Source: Neisseriaceae bacterium CLB008
GTDB taxonomy: Bacteria > Pseudomonadota > Gammaproteobacteria > Burkholderiales > Neisseriaceae
NCBI GenBank assembly: GCA_041228285.1
Contig: CP166133.1
Span: forward strand, 2,637,380 to 2,701,379
DNA: 64,000 bases
Direction: 5' to 3'
In this document: positions 25,410-34,139 of the stretch, piece by piece
Layout of the letters: the number at the start of each line of letters is the position of its first letter
Position numbering within the stretch: the stretch's first letter is position 1
Notes under the pieces: generated by a model
Seen by the model: the letters and a program-made list of their open reading frames with translations, nothing else
What the model was told of the DNA's origin: nothing
The model's database searches: none
Program-made: the position numbers and the translations under genes

Positions 25410-26687
25410 CTACGACAGCGGCCGACCAGCCGTCTCTCGCACTAAAAGTAGCCCACCGAGGCTTAACACACCGGTGACGATTAAATAAAACGCTGGCGCA
25501 TTCGGGCTACCGGTTAATTGAATCAAACCCGTGGCAATCATCTGCGCAAACCCACCAAACAGCATCACACCCAAGCTATACACTAGGGACAAGCCCGTTG
25601 CACGGACGTGAGCAGGAAAAATTTCCGCACATAGCACCACGCTAGGCCCACTGTTGAGCGCCAAAAAAATGGACAAAATCAGCACCGCCCACAGCAAAAC
25701 CGCCACCGTTGCGGTATCGCTAATCCACGCAAACATAGGATAGATCAACAAAATCAACGGCACGCGCGCCCAAAACACCACTTTTTTACGCCCTACTCGA
25801 TCGCTGAGCATGCCAGCAAACGGAATCAACAACAGCTGAACGCCAGCGGCCAGAAAAGCCGCCCAGATACTGCTAGAAAACGGCAGCTTTAACACGCTGA
25901 TGGCGTAATTCATCATATAGTTCAACACAATAAAATTAGCCACGGTACCGCCCATGGTGATAAGTACGCCAGCCAGCAATAGGCGCGAGTGGTCGCGAAA
26001 TAAAACGCCTAGGCTGCTGTGTTCTTTATGCCCATCCGCCGGCCGGGTTTCTGGCAAAGAACGCCGAATGTATAAGGCAAACGGCACCACGGCCAAACCC
26101 AAGAACATGGCCAAGCGCCAGCCCCAACTGGCCAACTGAGCATCACTCAAAAGACTCCCCAGCACTAAGCCCACCAGAGCGCCCAACATCGTGCTTAAGG
26201 CTTGACCAAACAGCTGCCAACTGCCGTAAAAACCTCGACTATGGTCGTCGGCATACTCCATCAACATCGTGGTCGACGCCCCTAGTTCTCCGCCAATGGC
26301 AAATCCTTGAATCAAACGCCCCAGCACAATCAAAATCGGCGCCGCCAAGCCAATTTGCGCATAAGTAGGCGTCACCACAAAAATCAGCGTGCCCGCGCCC
26401 ATCAGCATCAGCGTCAAAAACATGGCGGGGCGGCGCCCATGCCGATCGGCATACAGCCCAATGACCAAAGCCCCTAAAGGCCGCGTCAAGAATCCCACGC
26501 CGAAGGTGGCAAACGTCAACATGAGTTTGACAAAGTCACTCTCACCTGGAAAGTATAGCGTGCCAATCAATACGGCAAACACGCTGTAAATAGCAAAATC
26601 GTAAAACTCAATGGCGTTACCGATGGTAATGCCAGCAATGGTCTTGACGCGCGTTTTACGATCATGATGCTTGGCTAAAGTGGCCAT
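25410..26687 (-). CDS. MFS transporter, metabolite:H+ symporter (MHS) family
   Basis: A 425-aa, 12-helix inner-membrane carrier. The start TIAGITIGNAIEFYDFAIYS and the loop GLYADRHGRRPAM are hallmarks of the MHS family (ProP, ShiA, KgtP, CitA-like), with a second loop SDRVGRKK in the C-terminal half. MHS carriers import organic acids, shikimate or betaines with protons; the substrate here is unknown. It lies 27 bp after an M20 amidohydrolase gene on the same strand, so the pair likely imports and cleaves an acylated or peptidic compound. Confidence 0.9.
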   Translation of the reverse strand: MATLAKHHDRKTRVKTIAGITIGNAIEFYDFAIYSVFAVLIGTLYFPGESDFVKLMLTFATFGVGFLTRPLGALVIGLYADRHGRRPAMFLTLMLMGAGTLIFVVTPTYAQIGLAAPILIVLGRLIQGFAIGGELGASTTMLMEYADDHSRGFYGSWQLFGQALSTMLGALVGLVLGSLLSDAQLASWGWRLAMFLGLAVVPFALYIRRSLPETRPADGHKEHSSLGVLFRDHSRLLLAGVLITMGGTVANFIVLNYMMNYAISVLKLPFSSSIWAAFLAAGVQLLLIPFAGMLSDRVGRKKVVFWARVPLILLIYPMFAWISDTATVAVLLWAVLILSIFLALNSGPSVVLCAEIFPAHVRATGLSLVYSLGVMLFGGFAQMIATGLIQLTGSPNAPAFYLIVTGVLSLGGLLLVRETAGRPLS

Positions 26688-26714
26688 CAGCCTTCTCCCT
26701 TATGATGTATGAAC

Positions 26715-27893
26715 CTAGGCCACGGGTAAAAACCGCTCGACCAAGCGCACCCAGTAGGTGGCCGCAATCGGCAACAGCGCATCGTTAAAATCATAGCTAG
26801 GATTGTGAACCGAACAGCCATGCGTGCCCTCACGGCCATTACCGATCAACAAATAGGCACCTGGGCACGCTTCGAGATAAAACGCAAAGTCCTCGCTGCC
26901 GGTCAAAGGCTGTAAATCAGGAATCAAAGCCTCGGCGCCAAAATGGGCCACTGCAACTTCACGAGCCAAGTCTGTGCAGGCTACATCGTTCACCAAGACT
27001 GGATAGGTGTGATCATAATCAATCACGGCGCTGGCCCCAAAGCTAGCGGCCTGCTGCTGCACCACCGTTTTAATGCGCTCTTCCAAGAGCGTACGCACTT
27101 CTGGGTTTAAAGCGCGCACGCTCAGCTTCATGTCGGCATGGTCGGGCACCACATTATTGGTTTTACCCGCCTGAATGCTGCCCACCGTGATCACTGCGGT
27201 ATCCAATGGATTAACATTGCGCGCCACAATACTTTGCAAAGCCATGACAATGCTGGCCGCCACGACCACAGGATCGATCGATAAATGCGGCATGGCACCA
27301 TGACCACCCTGGCCTTGAATCCGAATGGCCACGTTGTCGGACGAAGCCATCATTGGCCCGGCTCGAAAACCAAAATGCCCTTCAGGAAACCCTGGCATAT
27401 TGTGATAGCCAAAAATGGCGTCGCAAGGAAACAAAGCAAACAAACCGTCGTCCATCATTTTTTTGGCGCCGCCCATGCCTTCTTCCGCGGGCTGAAAAAT
27501 GAGGTTCAGCGTACCGCTAAACGGCTTGTGTTCGGCTAAGTACTTAGCAGCCGCCAGCAGACTGGCCGTATGCCCATCATGACCACAGGCATGCATTTGA
27601 CCCTCGTGTACGCTGGCATAAGGCAGACCGGTAGCCTCGGTAATCGGCAGCGCATCCATATCGGCCCGTAGGCCCAAGCGTGGGCCTGCCCCGTTCAGCA
27701 ACTGCCCCACCACGCCTGTACCGCCTAGGCCACGGTGGACGGTATAGCCCCACTGAGTCAGCTTTTCCGCCACCAAGTCACTGGTTAAGAACTCTTCATA
27801 ACCCAATTCTGGGTGCTGATGAATCTGCTGCCGAATAGCCGTCATTTCAGGGGTAGACGCCCAAATTTCCGGTACAATGTATTCCTTGGCCAT
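26715..27893 (-). CDS. M20 family metal-dependent amidohydrolase (hippurate hydrolase / N-acyl-amino-acid type)
   Basis: A 392-aa cytoplasmic amidohydrolase of the M20D type. Visible blocks are HQHPELGYEE near the N-terminus, the metal-binding MHACGHDGH, the catalytic-base segment PAEEGMGGAKKM, and the C-terminal GSEDFAFYLE and LIGNGREGTHGCSVHNP. A dimerisation domain lies between about 185 and 300. This family hydrolyses N-acyl amino acids, including hippurate and indole-3-acetyl amino acids. ATG 27893 follows AGGAGC. It is first in a two-gene unit with the MHS transporter, which suggests uptake and deacylation of an exogenous conjugate. Confidence 0.9.
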   Translation of the reverse strand: MAKEYIVPEIWASTPEMTAIRQQIHQHPELGYEEFLTSDLVAEKLTQWGYTVHRGLGGTGVVGQLLNGAGPRLGLRADMDALPITEATGLPYASVHEGQMHACGHDGHTASLLAAAKYLAEHKPFSGTLNLIFQPAEEGMGGAKKMMDDGLFALFPCDAIFGYHNMPGFPEGHFGFRAGPMMASSDNVAIRIQGQGGHGAMPHLSIDPVVVAASIVMALQSIVARNVNPLDTAVITVGSIQAGKTNNVVPDHADMKLSVRALNPEVRTLLEERIKTVVQQQAASFGASAVIDYDHTYPVLVNDVACTDLAREVAVAHFGAEALIPDLQPLTGSEDFAFYLEACPGAYLLIGNGREGTHGCSVHNPSYDFNDALLPIAATYWVRLVERFLPVA

Positions 27894-28303
27894 GGTAATG
27901 CTCCTTTTATGCGTATGAAGTTTTGCTCATTGATGACACAAACAGAAGGGCAGCAAACTCAGGCGGCAACTGAACCCTTTCGCTTTTATAAAGAATCAGT
28001 ATGAGCCAGACTCGGCATGCCTTTATAAACAGTTATCATATTCAGCCAATTAAAGCCATGCACCTAGAGGATTACCGTTATACTAGCTATAACAAATACA
28101 TAAAAACCACACAAAAAAACACTTTACGAAGCCGCTAACAAATCCAGCTTTTAACGTCCACAACCACAATGTACCCTCCTGACGCGCAAAATATTGCTAA
28201 ATCCATTCAAATTAAGCGCCTATCGCCCGAAACAGCAATTGACAGGGTGTGCAAACTACTCTAAAATCGACAACTTTCTAGTATTTAATAGATGGATCAT
28301 TCC
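27894..28303. other. Divergent control region between the amidohydrolase gene and rplM
   Basis: About 410 bp. The right end holds a near-consensus promoter for rplM. The rest is AT-rich with A-tracts near 28095-28120, and no ORF or clear dyad was seen. Confidence 0.5.
28239..28267 (+). promoter_or_regulatory. Sigma-70 promoter of rplM-rpsI
   Basis: TTGACA (28239-28244), exact 17-bp spacer, TAAAAT (28262-28267). It is the best consensus promoter seen in the window and fits the high expression of ribosomal protein genes. Confidence 0.85.
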
Positions 28304-28732
28304 ATGAAAACCTTTTCAGCTAAACCGCATGAAGTACAACGCGATTGGTTTGTAGTGGACGCTCAAGACAAAGTCTTGGGTCGTGTTGCTGCAGAAATTG
28401 CTCGCCGTTTGCGCGGCAAACATAAGCCAGAATTCACACCTCACGTGGATACTGGTGATTACATCGTTGTGATTAACGCCGACAAACTGCGCGTTACCGG
28501 TAACAAAAACCTAAACAAGATTTACTACCGTCACTCTGGCTACCCTGGTGGTATCTACGAGCGTAACTTTAACGAAATGCAAGAGAAATTCCCTGAGCGC
28601 GTTTTAGAAAAAGCGGTTAAAGGTATGCTTCCTAAAGGTCCTTTAGGTTACGCCATGATCAAAAAACTTAAGGTATACGCTGGTGAAGAGCATCCTCACA
28701 CTGCGCAACAACCTAAAGTTTTAGACATTTAA
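28304..28732 (+). CDS. rplM: 50S ribosomal protein L13
   Basis: A 142-aa early-assembly protein of the large subunit. Standard family blocks are [51 protein letters not shown] and the C-terminal [19 protein letters not shown] 28304 is chosen because it gives the canonical N-terminus and length; the in-frame ATG at 28292 would add four residues and lies on the Shine-Dalgarno-like GGAT. It is co-transcribed with rpsI, 13 bp downstream. Confidence 0.98.
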   Translation: MKTFSAKPHEVQRDWFVVDAQDKVLGRVAAEIARRLRGKHKPEFTPHVDTGDYIVVINADKLRVTGNKNLNKIYYRHSGYPGGIYERNFNEMQEKFPERVLEKAVKGMLPKGPLGYAMIKKLKVYAGEEHPHTAQQPKVLDI

Positions 28733-28745
28733 TAAGGACACACAA

Positions 28746-29138
28746 ATGAACGGTAAATATAACTACGGCACAGGCCGTCGTAAAAGCTCAGTAGCACGTG
28801 TGTTCATGCTTAAAGGCACTGGCGCTATTGTTGTTAATGGTCGCCCAATTGACGAATTCTTCGGCCGCGAAACCAGCCGCATGATTGCACGTCAGCCTTT
28901 GGCTTTGACTGAAAACCTAGAATCTTTCGACATCAAAGTAAACGTTGTTGGTGGTGGTGAAACTGGCCAAGCCGGTGCCATCCGTCACGGCATCACTCGC
29001 GCTTTGATCGACTACGATGCAGCTTTGAAACCAACCTTGTCTCAAGCCGGTTTGGTGACTCGTGATGCTCGTGAAGTTGAACGTAAGAAACCTGGTCTAC
29101 GTAAAGCACGTCGCGCCAAACAATTCTCAAAACGTTAA
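28746..29138 (+). CDS. rpsI: 30S ribosomal protein S9
   Basis: A 130-aa small-subunit protein whose C-terminal tail reaches the P-site tRNA. Blocks are [44 protein letters not shown] and the terminal [18 protein letters not shown], ending in the conserved SKR. AAGGAC precedes the ATG. It is the second gene of rplM-rpsI. Confidence 0.98.
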   Translation: MNGKYNYGTGRRKSSVARVFMLKGTGAIVVNGRPIDEFFGRETSRMIARQPLALTENLESFDIKVNVVGGGETGQAGAIRHGITRALIDYDAALKPTLSQAGLVTRDAREVERKKPGLRKARRAKQFSKR

Positions 29139-29156
29139 TTCGTTTTATGGATACCC

Positions 29157-29184
29157 AAAAAGCCACCCAATCGGTGGCTTTTTT
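29157..29184 (+). terminator. Intrinsic terminator of rplM-rpsI
   Basis: An 11-bp stem AAAAAGCCACC/GGTGGCTTTTT with a 5-nt loop and a T run. Confidence 0.92.
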
Positions 29185-29209
29185 ATCGCCCAGCAAAAAT
29201 CAGCCACAA

Positions 29210-29235
29210 AAAAGCACGCTTTTCAGCGTGCTTTT
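29210..29235 (-). terminator. Intrinsic terminator of recJ
   Basis: A 10-bp stem AAAAGCACGC/GCGTGCTTTT with a TTTTCA loop, 10 bp past the recJ stop codon; extra T on the minus strand. Confidence 0.9.
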
Positions 29236-29245
29236 AAATAACAGA

Positions 29246-30940
29246 TTAGGCAGCATCCCAATAATCAATGTATAGCTGCAATTCCAGTTGATTGCGCCAC
29301 TCATTGGCAATGGGGCGGTAGACAGCCCGCATGCGCTGCGGCAAATCCACCACGCAATTAAACATCATCGCCTCAAACACCACGCCATCGCGGCTTAAGC
29401 CCACTTTTTTATGGCCCCTGCCCACGACGCGTTGCCAGGCCACCTCAAACTCATCCACAAACAGCGGTGCCGCAAAACCCTGACCCCACACCTGCTGTGA
29501 CAGCATTTCGGTATTGGCCAAGGTTAACTCACGCGCCGGCAGGCTGCCATCGGTCAGCATGACTCGATTCAGCTGCTCCGGCGTCATCAATTCCTGTACA
29601 CAGGCCTCGAACGCCTGCTGAAACCGCACCAAATTAGCCGTCAAAATACTCAGGCCAGCCGCCATGGCATGGCCACCAAATTTTAAGATTAAATCAGGAT
29701 GCCGTTTGGACACCAAATCCAAGGCATCGCGCAGGTGCAGCCCTTCAATCGAACGCCCCGAACCTCTGATCTCGGTCTCGCTCGCACCGGCAAACACAAT
29801 CGTTGGCCGATGAAAGCGCTCTTTTAAGCGCGACGCCACAATACCCACCACCCCCTGATGCCAATCCTCTTGATACTGCACCACGGTGTAACGCGACTCA
29901 GACAGCGTTTGCGGCAGATTAGCCAGCGCTTCTTCGCTCATGCCTTGCTCAATGCTGCGGCGCTCTTTATTCAGCGCATCCAGCTGCTCAGCCAAGCTCA
30001 TTGCCTCATCAGCTTGGGTGCTGAGTAAGCAGCGAATGCCTACGCTCATGTCGTCTAGCCTACCTGCAGCATTAATCCGCGGCCCAAGGGCGAAGCCCAT
30101 ATCAAACGGCGTGGCCTTACGCGCATCGCGCTTGGCTACTTGAAACAGGGCAGAAATCCCCGGACAGGTTTTCTGGGCCCGCATCCGCCGTAAGCCTTGA
30201 GCCACCAAGATACGGTTATTGTGATCCAGCGACACCACATCGGCTACCGTTCCCAGCGCCACTAAATCCAGATAGGCGCCCAGGTTCGGGGCAGGCCTAG
30301 CGTCGGTAAATAGCCCTTGAGCGCGCATGTGCGCCCGCAGCGCCATCAACACATAAAACATCACCCCCACCCCCGCCAAAGACTTACTGGGGAAGTCGCA
30401 GCCAGGCTGATTTGGGTTCACAATCAGACAATTAGGCAAAGTATCGGCCGGCAGGTGGTGGTCGGTCACCAACACCTCAAGACCCAATGCCTGCGCGTGA
30501 GCCACACCAGCGAGGCTGGCAATGCCATTATCCACGGTCAGAATAATCTTGGCCGGCGTCTGCGCCACCATATCCACCACTTCAGGCGTTAAACCGTAGC
30601 CATTTTCAAAGCGATTGGGCACCAAGAAATCCACATTAGCGCCCAAGGCAGCAAGGCCTTTCATGCCCACAGCACAGGCCGTGGCACCGTCGGCGTCGTA
30701 ATCGGCCACGATCATGATCGGCGTTTGAGCGGCAATGGCAGCAGCCAAGCGCTCACTCATTAAATCAATGTTTTTCAATAGCTGGTAATGATGTAGCCGG
30801 CCTAAATCTTCCTGCATTTCTGCCGCATCCTGCACCGCGCGAGCAGCGCACAAACGCGCCAATAAAGGCGTCACGCCCGAATCGGTCAATTGACGATAAA
30901 CGCCTTCATCCACCGTCCGAACGGCAATTTCTGTTTTCAA
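29246..30940 (-). CDS. recJ: Single-strand-specific 5'-3' exonuclease RecJ
   Basis: A DHH-family nuclease in recombinational and mismatch repair. The 564-aa product has the phosphoesterase motifs VADYDADGATA, TVDNGIAS and TDHHLP, then GPRINAAGRL and the DHHA1 block KFGGHAMAAGLSI. A C-terminal OB-type domain ends the protein. The start is TTG at 30940: an in-frame TAG lies three codons upstream with no ATG or GTG between, AGG is 9 nt before the TTG, and the length fits the family. The TTG overlaps the stop of the upstream gene (TTGA), so the pair is translationally coupled. Confidence 0.93.
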   Translation of the reverse strand: MKTEIAVRTVDEGVYRQLTDSGVTPLLARLCAARAVQDAAEMQEDLGRLHHYQLLKNIDLMSERLAAAIAAQTPIMIVADYDADGATACAVGMKGLAALGANVDFLVPNRFENGYGLTPEVVDMVAQTPAKIILTVDNGIASLAGVAHAQALGLEVLVTDHHLPADTLPNCLIVNPNQPGCDFPSKSLAGVGVMFYVLMALRAHMRAQGLFTDARPAPNLGAYLDLVALGTVADVVSLDHNNRILVAQGLRRMRAQKTCPGISALFQVAKRDARKATPFDMGFALGPRINAAGRLDDMSVGIRCLLSTQADEAMSLAEQLDALNKERRSIEQGMSEEALANLPQTLSESRYTVVQYQEDWHQGVVGIVASRLKERFHRPTIVFAGASETEIRGSGRSIEGLHLRDALDLVSKRHPDLILKFGGHAMAAGLSILTANLVRFQQAFEACVQELMTPEQLNRVMLTDGSLPARELTLANTEMLSQQVWGQGFAAPLFVDEFEVAWQRVVGRGHKKVGLSRDGVVFEAMMFNCVVDLPQRMRAVYRPIANEWRNQLELQLYIDYWDAA

Positions 30941-31932
30941 AGCACTCTACCTGTAAATAACTGTTGTTTACGCCAAAATGCCCAGTGCGCCTTACCGCTT
31001 AAGACCACCTGACCACCATAGGGGCCATGAGCCACCAACCGTAGCTGGCTGAGCTGCCCCGACCTTAACGCCGCCACGGCGGGCGCGATGAAGCGCGTTT
31101 CCAGCTCCAGCAAGCCTTGGCGATAGCCCCAAGCATCATCATATTGCATGGCACCCAATAAATCCTCTAGCAATAGGCAGGCCTTCATCTCCACCACGCC
31201 CTCTTCTTGGCGCTGCGCTTGCCAAGCGGCAAAGTCATAGGGCGCATCGTGGGCCGCTACGGCCATTTGCTCGCCTTGCTGCGGCGGCACAAAATAGGCC
31301 ACATCAGCCCTTTCTTCACCCTGAGGCGATGCCATCGACCACAGCCAGACGCCATTAATGCTGATCTGACCCCGAGCCTCACGCTCGGCGTTCAGCGGAT
31401 GTTGATACAACCACATCTGAATTTCGGTTTGAATCCGCTGCACCTGCATTGCGTCACGGCCTTGCGGCTGATGGCCGTCTACGTCTTGACCCACCACATC
31501 GATCAAATCCACCAAGCTCAAATCCCACCCCTTAGGCACGCTTAAATGCCACAAATCAGGGTGAGTGGGCGTCAGCTGCCATTCATCTGCCTGTAAAAAC
31601 TCATTTAGGCCGGTGCACAGCAGCGCAGCCTCATCCGAGTTAATGCCGTGAACGGCGCTGTCGGCTAAGGTGATGTAGTCACGGTTTACCCGTAAATGCA
31701 CGGGGCTAAGCCAATAGTGGTCGCGCTCGGGCGCCGCCTGAGCGTAATAGCTGGCCCAATCTTGTAGCGGTAAAAAACGCTGGTACAGCTGACTTAAGCG
31801 CATGGATTCGGCTTGGTGCTGGCCAAAACGCCAAACCTGACCTAACGCAGGCAAGGCTACGTCGCTCAACAAAACCTCAGGCGCATCGTCTTGGCCCCAA
31901 CACAGACCCGGCACCAATAGTGTTAATTGCAT
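30937..31932 (-). CDS. RpfE-like regulatory protein (COG4255 type)
   Basis: A 331-aa cytoplasmic protein that resembles the RpfE-like family found next to recJ in Xanthomonas and many Betaproteobacteria; some members are annotated as cofactor-independent phosphoglycerate mutase-like. Recognisable blocks are the N-terminal LLVPGLCW, the central RIQTEIQMWLYQHPLNAER, and INGVWLWS with a later YDDAWGYRQGLLELE. The biochemical role is not established. AAGGG precedes the ATG. The gene order (this gene, then recJ with overlapping start and stop) is the strongest support for the name. I read no enzymatic motif with certainty. Confidence 0.72.
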   Translation of the reverse strand: MQLTLLVPGLCWGQDDAPEVLLSDVALPALGQVWRFGQHQAESMRLSQLYQRFLPLQDWASYYAQAAPERDHYWLSPVHLRVNRDYITLADSAVHGINSDEAALLCTGLNEFLQADEWQLTPTHPDLWHLSVPKGWDLSLVDLIDVVGQDVDGHQPQGRDAMQVQRIQTEIQMWLYQHPLNAEREARGQISINGVWLWSMASPQGEERADVAYFVPPQQGEQMAVAAHDAPYDFAAWQAQRQEEGVVEMKACLLLEDLLGAMQYDDAWGYRQGLLELETRFIAPAVAALRSGQLSQLRLVAHGPYGGQVVLSGKAHWAFWRKQQLFTGRVL

Positions 31933-32243
31933 AAAATACCCTTATCGCCCATAGCCAAACCAAAAAATTCATTTTACACCATTCACCGCCAACCGACACG
32001 GAACGCCCTTTACTGAATAATTTAAGGCCCCACCGTTGTTATTTCACCACCCATCCCCATTTAAGTTGCTTAACCCGCTCAGCCCTTTTGTGGTCGCCGT
32101 TTACATTTTATAAAAATATTTTTTTGAACAAATCATTTCCTTAAATGATGAAAAATAACGTTTTTTGTCGCCATTTGGGGAACCTATTGCTAAAATAGCG
32201 GACTGACTATTCATTGAATATATTAATCATTATCCTTACGCAC
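31933..32243. other. Divergent region between the RpfE-like gene and the M23 peptidase gene
   Basis: About 310 bp. AT-rich around 32100-32160. A small dyad GCTA-AAA-TAGC lies at 32189-32199 and contains a -10-like TAAAAT, but no matching -35 at a normal distance. Nothing else was identified. Confidence 0.45.
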
Positions 32244-33554
32244 ATGTTTAAAATAAATCGTTTTAAAGAACTGAGCAGTAAAACCAAAGTGAAAATTTTG
32301 GCTTTTACCCTCCCTTTTTTTGGCATCGTCACCGCCTCTGCCATCGGGATGAGCACGCAAGAAGTGCCGCTGCCGCCCGTACATAAGGTGATTGACCAAC
32401 TGGTCTTGCCTGATCTACCGCAAACGCCTATTGAGGCCACTAATACCTATTGGCAAGAAGAATTGATTCAGTCCGGCGATACCTTACGCGGGCTGTTAGC
32501 GCGCCTTGGTGCGTCTAAAGAAGAAGTTCAATCATTTATCCGCAACAGTGATTTAAGCAGCGACTTACTTCATTTAACCGAAGGCAAAAGCGTGAGCGTG
32601 CAGTTTGGCGGCACCGGTGAGCTGATGGCGATTCAACTCTTGCTCGACGACGACAACGGCGACAAAACCTTGGTGGCGATTGAAAAAGAAAACGGCGAAT
32701 GGCGTACCAGCTCCGACGCCATCAACGCTCAGCCAGTACCCACTGTGCGCAGCATCACCATCAGCCAATCGGCTCAGCGCGACCTCATGAAGTCTGGCGT
32801 CCCTGGCGACATCAGCGCCGCCCTGAATGAAGTATTCAGCGACCAGTTTCCTTTAGCCACCCTCGGGCGCGGCGACAAAATCAACTTGGTTTATGAAACC
32901 CTATACCACCGTGGCCTAGCCGTGGCCTACGGCAATATTTTGGCGGTCGAGATCACCAAAAATAATAAGCTCTATAGCGCCTATCATTTTGACCATGGCG
33001 ACAACACTGGTGCTTACTACAGCAAAAATGGCCAAACCCTGAAAAAAGGCTTTGACGTACAGCCAGTCAGCAATGCGCGCGTGAGCTCTCCGTTTGGTAT
33101 TCGCAACCATCCTATTTTAAACACGGTCAAGAAACACAACGGCATCGATTACGCTGCCACCATCGGCACCCCGATCAAAGCACCGGCGACCGGCAAGATC
33201 ACGTTTAAAGGCGTTCAAGGCGGCTATGGCAACACCATCATCATTACCCATCCAGGCGGTGTAGAAACCCTATACGCCCACATGAATGGCTTTGGTAAAG
33301 TGGCATTAGGCCAAACCATTCAAGCTGGCACGGTGATTGGTTTTGTGGGCAATACGGGTCGTTCAACCGGCCCGCATCTGCACTACGAAGCCCGTATTAA
33401 TGGTCAAGCAGTGGATCCTTCCAGCATCGCCTTGCCCACGCGCAACCTTAACGCCCGCGAGCTGGCCCAGTTTAGAACCGACATCCAGCTAGTCGAGCCA
33501 CAGCTAGCCGCCGTGCGTCATTTAAACGTACGCATGTTCGCCAAAGCCGATTAA
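32244..33554 (+). CDS. M23 (LytM) peptidoglycan endopeptidase, Mpg/Csd3-like
   Basis: A periplasmic zinc peptidase that trims or cleaves peptidoglycan cross-links. The 436-aa product has an N-terminal signal or anchor (ILAFTLPFFGIVTASAIGM) and an OapA/LysM-like segment (IQSGDTLRGLLARLGASKEE). A middle Csd3_N2-like region follows, then the LytM core from about 300: HNGIDYAATIGTPIKAP (metal ligands His and Asp) and GPHLHYEARING (HxH). The order matches Neisseria Mpg (a DD-carboxypeptidase/endopeptidase) and Helicobacter Csd3. The start is uncertain: ATG 32244 and TTG 32214 both lack a clear ribosome-binding site; the ATG gives the usual N-terminus. Confidence 0.9.
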   Translation: MFKINRFKELSSKTKVKILAFTLPFFGIVTASAIGMSTQEVPLPPVHKVIDQLVLPDLPQTPIEATNTYWQEELIQSGDTLRGLLARLGASKEEVQSFIRNSDLSSDLLHLTEGKSVSVQFGGTGELMAIQLLLDDDNGDKTLVAIEKENGEWRTSSDAINAQPVPTVRSITISQSAQRDLMKSGVPGDISAALNEVFSDQFPLATLGRGDKINLVYETLYHRGLAVAYGNILAVEITKNNKLYSAYHFDHGDNTGAYYSKNGQTLKKGFDVQPVSNARVSSPFGIRNHPILNTVKKHNGIDYAATIGTPIKAPATGKITFKGVQGGYGNTIIITHPGGVETLYAHMNGFGKVALGQTIQAGTVIGFVGNTGRSTGPHLHYEARINGQAVDPSSIALPTRNLNARELAQFRTDIQLVEPQLAAVRHLNVRMFAKAD

Positions 33555-33623
33555 ACATTCAGCTAGCGGCTGCTGGCTGAATATTGCTTGAACATGTTTC
33601 ATGACACAGAAAGGGGCAACCAT

Positions 33624-34031
33624 ATGTTCTTAAAATCCCTAGTCACCTTAACCCTTGCCGTCACCCTCAGCGGTTGCTTAGCCTTGACGCCAGAGCAGCA
33701 AGCGGCTCGTCAGGCACGCTACGCCGAATCGCTGCGCCAGCTACAGGTTTCTTTGGCCAGCCAGTGCGACCCCATTGCCGCCGATTTAATGCAGCGCCAG
33801 CCTGAGGTGAAAGCCTTTGGCTCGGAAGCCGAGCAAAAAGCCTTTGACCGCCAATACAAAGAGCGCGTTGACGATCCGGTGTTCCAGGCCTGTTATAAAC
33901 TGGCCTTACAAACCTATCGGCAGCAGCAAGCGCTTGAAGCGGCCGACATGCGCGAGCGCCAGCGCGACCTACTCTACGAACAACGCATGATGATGTGGCG
34001 GCCTTACCCCTATTATCGTCACCGCCGTTAA
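33624..34031 (+). CDS. Small lipoprotein of unknown function
   Basis: A 135-aa protein with a lipoprotein signal peptide: MFLKSLVTLTLAVTLSGC, where LSGC is the lipobox and Cys18 the predicted acylated residue. The mature part is helical and Gln/Arg-rich (PEQQAARQARYAESLRQLQ), has two further Cys (QCDP and QACYK) that could form a disulfide, and ends in an aromatic-basic tail RPYPYYRHRR. AAGGGG precedes ATG 33624; the longer frame from 33588 is not supported. It lies 69 bp after the M23 peptidase gene on the same strand and before a strong terminator, so it may be co-transcribed. I do not recognise a family. Confidence 0.8.
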   Translation: MFLKSLVTLTLAVTLSGCLALTPEQQAARQARYAESLRQLQVSLASQCDPIAADLMQRQPEVKAFGSEAEQKAFDRQYKERVDDPVFQACYKLALQTYRQQQALEAADMRERQRDLLYEQRMMMWRPYPYYRHRR

Positions 34032-34035
34032 CCCC

Positions 34036-34064
34036 CAGCGATGCTTAGGCATCGCTGTTTTTTT
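34036..34064 (+). terminator. Intrinsic terminator of the M23/lipoprotein unit
   Basis: CAGCGATGC/GCATCGCTG stem with a TTAG loop, then seven T. Confidence 0.92.
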
Positions 34065-34139
34065 GGCGATGATTTGTCAACTTTACCCAAATAACGTTAT
34101 CCTCTGTCCTTTCGTCTCTCACTCAACCCTCGAGTCCAC

